Positions 34,538 to 42,918 of a stretch of DNA of 64,000 bases are shown piece by piece. The stretch covers positions 1 through 64,000 of the forward strand of contig JAJDNW010000130.1 of NCBI GenBank assembly GCA_022340465.1. The letters run 5' to 3'. How positions within the stretch are numbered: position 1 is the first letter of the stretch; every line of letters begins with the position of its first letter. Made by a program: the position numbers and the translations under genes. Under the pieces are notes generated by a model. That model did no database searches. It saw only the letters and a list, made by a program, of their open reading frames with translations, and was not told where the DNA came from. Source of the stretch: Deltaproteobacteria bacterium (GTDB lineage: Bacteria > Desulfobacterota > Desulfobacteria > Desulfobacterales > B30-G6).

Positions 34538-35104
34538 TCACCCCAGCCCCACCTTCTCGAAAAGCGCCTTCAGCCCCGGTTTGTTGGCAAAAATTTCTTC
34601 CCTTGTCAGCCCGTCGAGTTCATGTGGAAAGACCAGCCAACGGTCGGTTTCATGGATGTAGTAGTCCGGGATGATGTCGGTTATGTTCTTGGCGGGTTTA
34701 AACCATGCGGTGGCGACCCGAATGTCTTCAGGGAGGTTGCGGCGCATTTTTTTCTTCAGGGTTTGGATGATGGTCCTGATACTGTTCCCGCTGTCAAACA
34801 CATCGTCTACGATGAGGAGGCCGTCCTCCCGGTTTGTATGACGGACGACATACTCCAGCGCGTGCACCCGAACCCGTTTTTCTCTTGCATGGATGCCGTA
34901 GTAGGATGAGGTTCGAATGGCGATGTGGTCTGTCTCGACCCCCAGGTGGTCCAAAATTTCCTGAACGGCGATGCCGACAGGCGTGCCGCCCCGCCACACG
35001 CCGATGATGAAGCTGGGTCGAAAGCCGCTTTTGAAGATGCGCAGGCCGAGCTCGAAAGCGTCGTCGAGCAGTTCCTGGGCCGTCACGTATATTTTATCTT
35101 TCAT
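34538..35104 (-). CDS. Phosphoribosyltransferase (hypoxanthine/xanthine type)
   Basis: A 188-residue type I PRTase. The PRPP-binding loop LIVDDVFDSGNS lies at about 97-108, and the flexible SYYGIHARE loop at about 67-75. It would salvage a 6-oxopurine with PRPP. It resembles the short xanthine/hypoxanthine PRTases rather than Hpt of E. coli; the base preference is inference. The ATG 35104 has a GGAGG site about 5 nt upstream. MITE-like copy 2 begins 36 bp beyond its start. Confidence 0.82.
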   Translation of the reverse strand: MKDKIYVTAQELLDDAFELGLRIFKSGFRPSFIIGVWRGGTPVGIAVQEILDHLGVETDHIAIRTSSYYGIHAREKRVRVHALEYVVRHTNREDGLLIVDDVFDSGNSIRTIIQTLKKKMRRNLPEDIRVATAWFKPAKNITDIIPDYYIHETDRWLVFPHELDGLTREEIFANKPGLKALFEKVGLG

Positions 35105-35140
35105 GCGGGTTTACCTCCGGTTGCGTTTTCGAAAAAAAAA

Positions 35141-35233
35141 CGGGCCGATAACCCAGAATAAGGCACAACGGTTGCCGAGGAATAATACCGCCCCGGCCGG
35201 CCGGCTTTTACCTTGTTATTGGTTATAGCTCCG
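35141..35233. repeat. MITE-like palindromic element, copy 2
   Basis: A 93-bp copy with the 23-bp core at 35177-35199, identical to copies 1 and 3. Inverted ends CGGGCCGATAACCC and GGTTATAGCTCCG are partly complementary. It is flanked by A runs (9 at 35132-35140 and 7 at 35234-35240), compatible with a target duplication but low complexity. It lies between the divergent phosphoribosyltransferase and kinase genes. Confidence 0.7.
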
Positions 35234-35324
35234 AAAAAAATATACCGTTTAATTCCCATGGTTGTAAACCCATAACATGCAAACATGTTGAGTTCCATCC
35301 TTTAGCCGTGCTATAAATAGGTTT

Positions 35325-36221
35325 ATGGTTACCATCAGAACCATTGACATGAGCCATCTTGTCGGTAAGGATGTCGGTTCATCCACGGTCCTGAGGGAGA
35401 TCGGGCGGGGCAGCATGGCGTTGGTTTTCGAAGCTTACCAGCGCACGCTGAAGCGGAAAATCGCACTGAAGATCCTGCCGAAATCGCTGATGACCTCTGC
35501 TGCCGCGGAGAGGTTTCAAGCGGAGGCGGAGGCTGCGGCTATTCTGACCCACCCCAACATCATCCCCATTTATGAAGTCGGTGAAGCGGACGAATTCCTG
35601 TTCATGAGCATGCAGATGGTTCAGGGGAACGATCTGTCGGTATATCTTGAAAAGGCCGGGAAGCACGTGGTCCCCTCCAGGAGAATCCTGCCGCTGGCCG
35701 CAACGCTTAAAATCATCATCCAGGTATTGGACGCCCTGGGCTACGCCCATGAAAACGGCGTCATCCACCGCGATATCAAGCCGGCCAATATATTAATCGA
35801 AAAGCGCAGCAAACGACCGCTGATATCCGATTTCGGCACCGCCAAACTGGTGAGGGGGGATGACCCGGACCAGACGGTCATACTGGGAACACCGTTGTTC
35901 ATGGCACCGGAACAGATATCGACATCGGAGATCGACGGGCGCGTGGACGTGTATGCCGCCGGCATTCTCCTCTTTCGCATGATGGTCCCCGATCTGCCCG
36001 TGATACGATATGACTCCCTTGTTTCCCTTTTGAAGCAGAAACAGAACAGCCCCCAGGGGATTTTTCTGAAAACGCCGTCCCAGCTCAATCCGTCCCTGAA
36101 CCCGGCCATGGACCGCATTGTCGCCAAGGCGGTGGCGTACGACCGGAACGACCGTTTCGAAGACTGCGCCGCCTTTGTCAAGGCGTTGCAATGGTACCGT
36201 GGCCGGTATCTGAAACCGTGA
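35325..36221 (+). CDS. Soluble serine/threonine protein kinase
   Basis: A 298-residue single-domain Hanks-type kinase. The Gly-rich loop IGRGSMALVFEAY is at 26-38, the ATP-anchoring Lys49 lies in ALKI, the catalytic loop HRDIKPANIL is at 148-157 (Asp150), and DFG is at 169-171. No membrane helix or PASTA domain is seen. The start ATG 35325 has no strong site; the internal Met9 is an alternative. The next gene begins 83 nt later and may encode its substrate or effector. No phosphatase gene is adjacent. Confidence 0.88.
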   Translation: MVTIRTIDMSHLVGKDVGSSTVLREIGRGSMALVFEAYQRTLKRKIALKILPKSLMTSAAAERFQAEAEAAAILTHPNIIPIYEVGEADEFLFMSMQMVQGNDLSVYLEKAGKHVVPSRRILPLAATLKIIIQVLDALGYAHENGVIHRDIKPANILIEKRSKRPLISDFGTAKLVRGDDPDQTVILGTPLFMAPEQISTSEIDGRVDVYAAGILLFRMMVPDLPVIRYDSLVSLLKQKQNSPQGIFLKTPSQLNPSLNPAMDRIVAKAVAYDRNDRFEDCAAFVKALQWYRGRYLKP

Positions 36222-36304
36222 AGGACGTTACCCCGGCTAGCGGTTGCAGCCGGGCGATCGTATGCGGATCCTGAAAGCCAGCGCCCTGTAAAGACGGGGG
36301 ACGC

Positions 36305-38530
36305 ATGGTGGGAGGAAACAAAACATCTATGCAGAAGGACACCCTGAAAAAAGCACTGTCTGAAAACATCGGCCGCAATTTCAACATGGTGTTCAACCAG
36401 GTCGCCATGTACAACGTCCACCATAAATCCGGGGCGGGGGCCATCGACCGCTTTTTAGCGTCCCTGCAAGAGGGGTGGCAACGGGTACCCTCCATCGCCA
36501 TCTCCATGAGCAAGGAACGGTTCTTCGTTGAAGAGGAGCCCCTGAATCAGCGCGTCAACACCTTTCGCATGGCCGCCCATTTTAAGAAGGCCGGCATCGA
36601 GTCCATTTCCTTTGACAGGGACCTGAGCCGGGAAGACCTGACCTATTTTCTCGAAGTGATCACCGACCTGAACACATACAGCAACATCAATGCCATGAAA
36701 CGGGCATTGAATTCCAGGGGGGTTGACGGCGTCAGGATCAATTACGTCATCTTCCGGAAAGTGTCCGAAGACGAGGAGGTGGTCAGACGCGACCAGTTGG
36801 ATGGAAAGTTCGTTGATGTCGTGGGGGAAAATCGGGTTCAGGAATCGAGCATGGGCGGCATTCTTGACGTCATGGTGTCCAATATCATTTCCGACGAGTT
36901 TGGAAAAAACCTAACGGTTCCAAAATTGATGGAGGGACCGTCGGCGCTGTGTTCCCTGCTCATCGACTCAGACCTGGCGGCAGCGAATCGTCCCGAAAAA
37001 CCGAACCTTTCGCCCGGGGAGTCTCTATTCCAGGGGCTGCAGCAGTTCCGCCATGAGGTGGACACGGCCATGAACACCCGATCGGATCTCAATATGGCCG
37101 ACCTGGCCAGGAACGTGTTCGAGCTGAAAAAGAAGTTGATCGAGGGGGTCGACAAACAAAAGGCCAGGGGCGTTGTTTATTTGGATGAAGCCGGAATACG
37201 AAGGGAGGTCGACGAAATCACCGACAATGTGCTGGTCCGGTTGATCCAGGAAGAATACAATAAGGGTGCCGTGTCCGTCAAGCGATTGGCCGGCATCATC
37301 ATCCGCCTCGTACCGTCGGTGGAGGATTTGCGCAGGATTCTTCCCAAGGTAAAAAAGACGCTTGTTTCGGCGGGGATGCCGCTGTCCGAATTCTTACAGC
37401 TGGTGCAGGAACTCAAGCAGGAGCTGCAGAGCGACGAACTCGCGCGCGCCCTGGAAAGAGGTGCTGGCGAGATCGGGCTGGACGGCGAGGAACTGGTGCA
37501 GGAAATCATGGCCCATCCGGACAGGGCGGCCGAACTGATCTGTTTGGCGGCTGAAATTCGCAGGACCGGCAACGATGAAAAGATCCTGTCTGAGCTGCTG
37601 GTCGAGTATGTCGAACGCATCGGTACAGGCCTTGCGGCCAGTGAACTGGAAAGCGAAGGCGGTTTGGGCGGCGAAGAGGCCCGGCGGGTGTTCCGCCGAA
37701 TCCGTTCGGGGCTGGTGGATAATCTGAGAACACAGAAGCTCGACGCCAGCATGATGGCTGACGTCGAGAAACGCCTTGTGGAGCGCATGGAGACCAGTCT
37801 GCGACAGCTTAAATCCAGAATGCTGTTCAAGCGGGTGAGCAGCGGGGATGCCAAAAAGTTGACCAAAGATGCTGTCTTGAAAATGCTTCAGTCCTATTCC
37901 GATGATGAAAGAGAGTACAACGAGATTCTGGAGCAGGTCAAAAGTGCGCTGGTGGAAAAAGGAGGCGACAGCGGGCATTTCGATCGGATTTATGATGAAA
38001 TGATGGCGGAAAGCGAGGCTCGGCAGAAGACCGATCCAGCGAAAAAGGCCCCACCCGGAACCCTCAACCGGCAAAGCATCCTCTTCGTAATAGAAAATGA
38101 AATCAAGCGTTCCGCCCGATATGAAACCCCCTTCTCCGTTTTGTCCTTCTCCATCATCAGGGCCAAGCCTCGAAAAGGGGAGGCACCCGCGGAGTCTACC
38201 CTGGACGACGTCATCCAGGCATTCATGAGCGAACTGGTAAAGATAGTCCGCGAGACGGACGTCGTCGGACGGTTGAGCATGAAAATGGTCGTTGTGATGC
38301 AGCCCATGACCAATGGGCCCAATTCGAAAATCGCCCTGGAAAGGGTATCAAAAGCCTTGAAAGCAAGCCAAATCAAGGTAAAGGGCGTTCCCTTCGACAT
38401 TCAGTTCGCGGGGGTGTCCACCCCCTTTGACCCCGAAAGTATGGCAACCCTCAGGGCGCTGGTCAATACAGCACAAAGGAATTTGAAAACCATGGCGACC
38501 CGGCTGATCAACCTTCAGAGCCTCATGTGA
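36305..38530 (+). CDS. 741-residue protein with degenerate C-terminal GGDEF-like domain
   Basis: A large cytoplasmic protein that I do not recognise as a named family. The C-terminal 140 residues (about 600-741) have a nucleotide-cyclase-like fold: RQSILFVIENEIKRSARYETPFSVLSFS at the start and VGRLSMKMVVVMQ-type strands where an active cyclase would carry GGDEF, which is missing, so catalysis is unlikely. Residues 1-110 look alpha/beta, and 110-590 are strongly helical and acidic, probably a scaffold. The start ATG 36305 has GGGGGA 3-8 nt upstream. It follows the Ser/Thr kinase gene, which suggests a shared signalling function. Confidence 0.6.
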   Translation: MVGGNKTSMQKDTLKKALSENIGRNFNMVFNQVAMYNVHHKSGAGAIDRFLASLQEGWQRVPSIAISMSKERFFVEEEPLNQRVNTFRMAAHFKKAGIESISFDRDLSREDLTYFLEVITDLNTYSNINAMKRALNSRGVDGVRINYVIFRKVSEDEEVVRRDQLDGKFVDVVGENRVQESSMGGILDVMVSNIISDEFGKNLTVPKLMEGPSALCSLLIDSDLAAANRPEKPNLSPGESLFQGLQQFRHEVDTAMNTRSDLNMADLARNVFELKKKLIEGVDKQKARGVVYLDEAGIRREVDEITDNVLVRLIQEEYNKGAVSVKRLAGIIIRLVPSVEDLRRILPKVKKTLVSAGMPLSEFLQLVQELKQELQSDELARALERGAGEIGLDGEELVQEIMAHPDRAAELICLAAEIRRTGNDEKILSELLVEYVERIGTGLAASELESEGGLGGEEARRVFRRIRSGLVDNLRTQKLDASMMADVEKRLVERMETSLRQLKSRMLFKRVSSGDAKKLTKDAVLKMLQSYSDDEREYNEILEQVKSALVEKGGDSGHFDRIYDEMMAESEARQKTDPAKKAPPGTLNRQSILFVIENEIKRSARYETPFSVLSFSIIRAKPRKGEAPAESTLDDVIQAFMSELVKIVRETDVVGRLSMKMVVVMQPMTNGPNSKIALERVSKALKASQIKVKGVPFDIQFAGVSTPFDPESMATLRALVNTAQRNLKTMATRLINLQSLM

Positions 38531-38617
38531 CATCGGTCGATCTGTCTTTCGCCACCCCATTCGGTCATGCCCTGTTCGATGCATTAGGAAAACCATGATT
38601 GTCCGTTTCGGTTTTTC

Positions 38618-38646
38618 TTGACATGACTAAAAAATACCAATAGTTA
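38618..38646 (+). promoter_or_regulatory. Possible promoter for AOR
   Basis: A perfect TTGACA (38618-38623) lies 17 nt before TAGTTA (38641-38646), about 100 nt before the AOR start. The -10 matches poorly, so activator dependence or a chance match are both possible. Confidence 0.3.
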
Positions 38647-38748
38647 CAAGTAAACAAACGAAAAACGTCCGCTTTCGAACAAACCCATGCAATGTCTGTC
38701 ACAGGCGGCAAGAAATTACCCTTTACCAAAGGGAAAAGGAGGATCACG

Positions 38749-40485
38749 ATGGATAAAATTCTACGCTTGAAAATGGGGGAAAAGGGAGGCCCGAAGGCGG
38801 TGGTCGAGTCCCTTGGCGACTATGCGGGACTCGGAGGACGTGCCATGACCTCAACGATTGTTTCCAAGGAGGTTCCGCCACTTTGCCACCCCTTGGGAGA
38901 GGACAACAAACTGGTCATCGCTCCGGGATTGTTGAGCGGCAGCCTGGCGGCCATGTCCGGCAGAATTTCCGTGGGCTGCAAAAGCCCCTTGACCGGTGGC
39001 ATCAAAGAAGCCAATTCAGGGGGACAACCGTCGCAGGTGATGGCAAGGCTGGGGTATGCCGCCATCGTTATCGAAGGCAAACCGGCGGACGACAACCTGT
39101 ACAAGGTGGTCATCAACAAGGACGGTGTAGAAATCTCGGCGGATAACAGCCTCAAGGGCCTGGGCAATTATGCGGTTATCGACAAGGTGAAGGGGGCGTA
39201 TGGCGAGAAAGTCTGCGCCATCTCCATCGGCCAGGCGGGTGAAATGAAAATGTCCGCCGCTTCCATCGCCTTCACCGACATGGAGCAGAGACCCACCCGC
39301 CATGCGGGCCGCGGCGGCGTCGGGGCGGTCATGGGATCCAAGGGGGTCAAGCTGATCGTGCTGGATGACGAGGGGATGCCCAAGCGCGAACCCGCCGATC
39401 CGGATAAATTCCGCGAAGCCAACAAGGCGTTTGTGCAGGGGTTGAAAAAACATCCGGTCACCGGCGAGGGGTTGCCGGCTTACGGAACCAATGTACTGAC
39501 CAACGTGGTCAACGAAGCCGGCGGATATCCCGCCAGAAACTTTTCCGCGGGCCAGTTCGAAGGGGCCTCCAAGATAAGCGGCGAAACCCAGGCGGAAACC
39601 GAAACCGCCCGGGGCGGTTTGGCGACCCACGGGTGTCATCGGGGCTGCGTTATTCAGTGCTCCGGCACTTTCAACGACAAGAACGGCAACTTTTTGACCA
39701 AGCAACCCGAGTATGAGACCGTGTGGGCCCACGGGGGGAACTGCGGCATCGACGATCTGGACGCCGTTGCCCAAATGGACCGCATGGATGACGACTTCGG
39801 TCTGGATACCATCGAGATGGGCGCCACCATCGGCGTGGCCATGGAAGCCGGTATCGCTGAATTCGGCGACGCGCAGGCGGCCATCAAGCTTCTCAAGGAG
39901 GTTGGCGAAGGGACGCCCCTGGGGCGTATTCTGGGCAACGGCGCCGCCGTCACCGGCCAGGTGTTCGGCGTCGAGCGGGTGCCGGTGGTAAAACGGCAGG
40001 CCATGCCGGCGTACGATCCGCGAGCCGTTCAGGGCATGGGCGTGACCTATGCCACCACCACCATGGGCGCCGACCACACGGCCGGCTATTCGGTTACGGC
40101 CAACATTCTGGGTGTGGGCGGCAACGTGGACGGCACCAAACCGGAAGGCCAGGTGGAACTGTCCAGAAACCTCCAGATAGCCACAGCCGCGATCGATTCG
40201 ACGGGCATGTGCCTCTTCATCGCCTTTGCGATCCTGGATCAACCGGAAACGTTCCAGGCCCTGCTTGACGTTATCAGCGGTTTTACCGGACAGCCTTTGA
40301 CGGCCGATGACGTGAGCAACCTGGGTATGTCGGTTTTGAGGGCAGAGAGGGATTTCAATGCCGCAGCCGGATTCACCGCCAAGGACGACCGCCTGCCGGA
40401 ATACTTCAAGAAGGAGCCCATCGCTCCGCACAATGTGACCTTCCAGGTCAGCGATGAAGAGCTGGACACGGTGTTCAACTTCTAG
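38749..40485 (+). CDS. aor: Aldehyde:ferredoxin oxidoreductase family protein
   Basis: A 578-residue tungsten/molybdenum enzyme that interconverts aldehydes and carboxylates with ferredoxin. The Fe4S4 ligands are Cys296, Cys300, Cys304 (CHRGCVIQC) and Cys488 in DSTGMCLF. The first gap is x3 rather than the x2 I recall for the Pyrococcus furiosus AOR, which places it in another AOR subfamily, so the physiological substrate is uncertain. The start ATG 38749 has AAAGGAGG about 7 nt upstream. It is followed by a strong terminator at 40495-40527. MoaA at 31.6 kb supplies the pterin branch. Confidence 0.9.
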   Translation: MDKILRLKMGEKGGPKAVVESLGDYAGLGGRAMTSTIVSKEVPPLCHPLGEDNKLVIAPGLLSGSLAAMSGRISVGCKSPLTGGIKEANSGGQPSQVMARLGYAAIVIEGKPADDNLYKVVINKDGVEISADNSLKGLGNYAVIDKVKGAYGEKVCAISIGQAGEMKMSAASIAFTDMEQRPTRHAGRGGVGAVMGSKGVKLIVLDDEGMPKREPADPDKFREANKAFVQGLKKHPVTGEGLPAYGTNVLTNVVNEAGGYPARNFSAGQFEGASKISGETQAETETARGGLATHGCHRGCVIQCSGTFNDKNGNFLTKQPEYETVWAHGGNCGIDDLDAVAQMDRMDDDFGLDTIEMGATIGVAMEAGIAEFGDAQAAIKLLKEVGEGTPLGRILGNGAAVTGQVFGVERVPVVKRQAMPAYDPRAVQGMGVTYATTTMGADHTAGYSVTANILGVGGNVDGTKPEGQVELSRNLQIATAAIDSTGMCLFIAFAILDQPETFQALLDVISGFTGQPLTADDVSNLGMSVLRAERDFNAAAGFTAKDDRLPEYFKKEPIAPHNVTFQVSDEELDTVFNF

Positions 40486-40494
40486 GCAACAGGA

Positions 40495-40527
40495 ATCTGC
40501 CCGATCCACTGGATCGGGCAGATTTTT
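40495..40527 (+). terminator. Rho-independent terminator after AOR
   Basis: ATCTGCCCGATCC and its exact complement (40495-40507 and 40511-40523) form a 13-bp stem with a 3-nt loop, followed by five T residues. It begins 10 nt after the AOR stop. Confidence 0.92.
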
Positions 40528-40532
40528 GTTGA

Positions 40533-40603
40533 GCATGCGGCTGCGCCGCATGCATGGATACGATCAATAGTGCAGGGGAAACCTATCGGGTTTCCCCTGT
40601 TTA
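40533..40603. repeat. Two further hairpins between AOR and the next gene
   Basis: GCATGCGGC (40533-40541) pairs perfectly with 40545-40553, and CAGGGGAAACC (40573-40583) pairs with 40589-40599, the latter followed by TTT. The second may be a back-up terminator. They lie just before MITE-like copy 3. Confidence 0.55.
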
Positions 40604-40605
40604 AA

Positions 40606-40718
40606 TCGGGTCTACGACCCAAAATAAGGCGCAACGATTGGCGAGGAATAATACCGCCCCGGCCGTGAAAAAACTCGGTTCAAAGCGTCTGTTATGCCGA
40701 ACAGGGCTATACGTTCGA
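40606..40718. repeat. MITE-like palindromic element, copy 3
   Basis: The left end TCGGGTCTACGACCC and the 23-bp core (40643-40665) match copies 1 and 2. The right half has diverged: after the core it runs into a sequence that ends near GTTCGA (40713-40718), only partly like the expected TAGGTCCGA. No clear target duplication. It lies 45 bp before the 195-aa gene. Confidence 0.65.
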
Positions 40719-40762
40719 AATAATATCGGTCGATTAAAATCCTTTTTTATTGGGAATGAATT

Positions 40763-41350
40763 ATGGACTTGACCATCGCCATCGGCGAAGATCGTGTGTC
40801 GGATCTTTTGGGACTGCTGTCCCCTTCCTTCAAGGTAAAGGTGCGTGCAGGCGTTGACCTGAAAAGTTTTGTGTGCGACCAGCTCGGCGTGCAAACCGCC
40901 TATTTTGAAAACAGGATCCAGACGCTGTTCCTCGACAGCAAACCGGTGGACGATGTAGAGACGGCCACCCTCAATGACGGGAGCGTTTTGGCGCTCTCCG
41001 CGGCCATGCCGGGGCTGGTGGGGGCGACCTTCCGCAAGGGGGGGCGCTACAGTCAGCTGCGCAAGAGCATTTCATACCAAGCGGAGGCAGGCGGCACGGA
41101 AAAAAAGCAGGGATGGGTGACGCTCAAGCTGTTCAACCTGGTGCTCAAGGAGCTGGGCCCCGGTTTCCTCGAAAGGGGCGTCTGGGTTCCGGGGAAGCAG
41201 GTAAAGGACTTTTTCGAAAAAATGCCCCCAGAAATCCGACGGCATATCCGGTCGTTGACGTTGGAGGGGGAAACCATATCGCCAGAAGCATTAACGGAAG
41301 CGGTACCGGGCGGCGCAGAGGTATTCATCAGGGTTGGCGTCCACCACTAA
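40763..41350 (+). CDS. 195-residue protein with beta-grasp-like N-terminal part, unknown
   Basis: A conserved-looking protein I cannot name. The first 85 residues follow a ubiquitin/MoaD-like pattern, with VKVRAGVDLKSFVCDQLGV and DDVETATLNDGSVLALSAAMPG reminiscent of the MoaD/ThiS beta-grasp (strand, helix, LxDGDxVxxxPxxxGG-like end), but there is no Gly-Gly terminus because a further 100 helical residues follow. The position after AOR is suggestive, since MoaD-like genes often accompany AOR, but a terminator separates the two. The start ATG 40763 has a weak GGGAATGAATT site upstream. Confidence 0.5.
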   Translation: MDLTIAIGEDRVSDLLGLLSPSFKVKVRAGVDLKSFVCDQLGVQTAYFENRIQTLFLDSKPVDDVETATLNDGSVLALSAAMPGLVGATFRKGGRYSQLRKSISYQAEAGGTEKKQGWVTLKLFNLVLKELGPGFLERGVWVPGKQVKDFFEKMPPEIRRHIRSLTLEGETISPEALTEAVPGGAEVFIRVGVHH

Positions 41351-41390
41351 CCGACGCTTTAATCGCTTTCAGAGGCCAATTCCAGTTAAG

Positions 41391-41462
41391 CTTCATGCGC
41401 ATCGAAATAGTAGTCGCGATCGGAATTGGGTCGTCTCGATTTCGATAGCGATTTCGAGTAGG
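41391..41462. repeat. Degenerate CGATTTCG/CGAAAT array
   Basis: The gap between the 195-aa gene and fadA contains irregularly spaced ATCGAAAT, GCGATCG and CTCGATTTCGATAGCGATTTCGAG-type units with partial inverted symmetry. No coding character. It is of the same general style as the arrays at 8656, 21621 and 32673. Confidence 0.45.
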
Positions 41463-41533
41463 ATGGCACTATCCGGTCAGGACGCATTTCTGAGAGCAGG
41501 CATAATTCCAGCTTTGCAGGGTAGGGGAAAACG

Positions 41534-41565
41534 AAAACCGCCCGGCCATCCGGCCGGGCGGTTTT
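41534..41565. terminator. Bidirectional terminator
   Basis: AAAACCGCCCGGCC (41534-41547) pairs perfectly with GGCCGGGCGGTTTT (41552-41565) around a 4-nt loop, giving T runs on both strands. It separates the 195-aa gene (plus) from fadA (minus, ending at 41621). Confidence 0.92.
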
Positions 41566-41620
41566 ATAATATTTGACAGCGGCGAGGCCGCGTTCCATAA
41601 AATGTGGGTACCACCTTTTA

Positions 41621-42796
41621 TCAGCAGCGCTCGAACAGGGCCGCGGCCCCCATCCCACCGCCGATGCACATGGACTCGACGCCGTAGCGGGCCCCTGTCG
41701 CCTGCATATTGGTCATCAGGGTTGCACACAATTTCGCTCCGGTGCACCCCAGGGGGTGTCCCAGGGCAATGGCCCCGCCGTTTAGGTTCACTTTAGCGAG
41801 GTCGATGCCCAGTTCCCGCGTGCAGTACAACGCCTGGGAGGCGAAGGCTTCGTTGATTTCGAAGAGATCGATATCCTCGAGACTGACGCCGGCCAGCTTG
41901 AGCAGTTTGGGAATAGCGTAGAGCGGCCCGACTCCCATCTCATCCGGCCGGCACCCCGCGGTGGTGTAGCATTTCAACTTGGCCAGGGGCTTGAGTCCCA
42001 ATTCCTTCACTTTCCCCTCGCTGGCGATGATGGTGACGGCGGCCCCGTCCGTCATCTGCGAAGAGTTCCCGGCCGTGACCGAGCCTGTTGCGGAAAATGC
42101 CGGCCGCAGCTTGGCCAGGCCTTCCACGGTGGTCGATTCGCGAATGCCGTCGTCGAAATCCTGAAGGAAGGTTTCTTTTTCAAAAGTGCCGTCCTCCTTT
42201 TCTTGGAAGCGCGTTGCCGGTGTGGGAACGATTTCGGTATATTTCTTCCCGGCCTTGGCGGCCGCGGCCTTCATCTGAGAGTTGTAGGCGAATTCGTCCT
42301 GCTGCTCCCGCGTGATTCCGTAGCGCTTGGCCACGTTTTCCGCGGTGAGGCCCATTGAAATGTACATGCTGTCTTGGGATTTTGAATACGCCGGGTGGGG
42401 GCGGGGAATGGATCCGCCCATGGGAACGTAAGTCATGGATTCCACACCGCCTCCGATGGTGACTTCCGACCATCCGGCCATGACGCGCAGGGAGGCCTGC
42501 GCGATGGCTTCGAGGCCCGACGAGCAGAAGCGGTTGACGGTGGCGCCGGTGACGTCCACGGGGAATCCCGCCATCTGGCTGGCGATCCGGCCGATATTCA
42601 GGCCCTGCTCCGCTTCCGGAAAGGAGCAGCCGATCATGACATCATCCACATCCTTTTTTTCCAGGTTCTCGGTTTGATCCACGGCGGATCCCAGGATAAA
42701 GGACAGGAGGTCTTCGGGGCGCGTGTCTTTGAAGGCGCCCTTGTTTCTCCGGCATCCCGGTGTCCTTACGGAAGTTACGATATAGGCATCTCTCAT
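41621..42796 (-). CDS. fadA: Acetyl-CoA acyltransferase (thiolase)
   Basis: A 391-residue thiolase that cleaves 3-ketoacyl-CoA with CoA, the last step of beta-oxidation. The nucleophile is Cys91 in NRFCSSGLEAIA; the second and third active-site blocks are GGAIALGHPLGCTGA and the C-terminal CIGGGMGAA. It lies 122 nt after fadN on the same strand and is presumably in one operon under the promoter at 45377-45405. A GGAGGAT site precedes ATG 42796. Confidence 0.95.
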   Translation of the reverse strand: MRDAYIVTSVRTPGCRRNKGAFKDTRPEDLLSFILGSAVDQTENLEKKDVDDVMIGCSFPEAEQGLNIGRIASQMAGFPVDVTGATVNRFCSSGLEAIAQASLRVMAGWSEVTIGGGVESMTYVPMGGSIPRPHPAYSKSQDSMYISMGLTAENVAKRYGITREQQDEFAYNSQMKAAAAKAGKKYTEIVPTPATRFQEKEDGTFEKETFLQDFDDGIRESTTVEGLAKLRPAFSATGSVTAGNSSQMTDGAAVTIIASEGKVKELGLKPLAKLKCYTTAGCRPDEMGVGPLYAIPKLLKLAGVSLEDIDLFEINEAFASQALYCTRELGIDLAKVNLNGGAIALGHPLGCTGAKLCATLMTNMQATGARYGVESMCIGGGMGAAALFERC

Positions 42797-42841
42797 GGTT
42801 TAATCCTCCTCGAACGGGTTCGCCGGGCGAATCCGTTAAAC

Positions 42842-42862
42842 GCGGCGCTGCCGCTTTTTTTT
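42842..42862 (+). terminator. Plus-strand terminator-like hairpin antisense to the fad operon
   Basis: GCGGC (42842-42846) pairs with GCCGC (42850-42854) around GCT, followed by eight T residues on the plus strand. It lies in the fadN-fadA gap but faces against them, so it would stop antisense transcription rather than fad mRNA. Chance is possible because the stem is only 5 bp. Confidence 0.35.
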
Positions 42863-42918
42863 ACAATCATGGCTCCTAAGGAGATAGGAGGGGGCCGGCG
42901 TTTGGCCGGCCGCAGGCC

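Noticed and set aside
35132-35240. Target-site duplication for MITE-like copy 2
   Set aside because: The flanks are A runs of different lengths, too low in complexity to count as evidence.
38692-38748. Nineteen-residue N-terminal extension of AOR
   Set aside because: The internal ATG 38749 has AAAGGAGG at good spacing and matches the family start.
39016-40551. 511-codon open frame on the minus strand
   Set aside because: Antisense to AOR, with no recognisable motif and no ribosome site.
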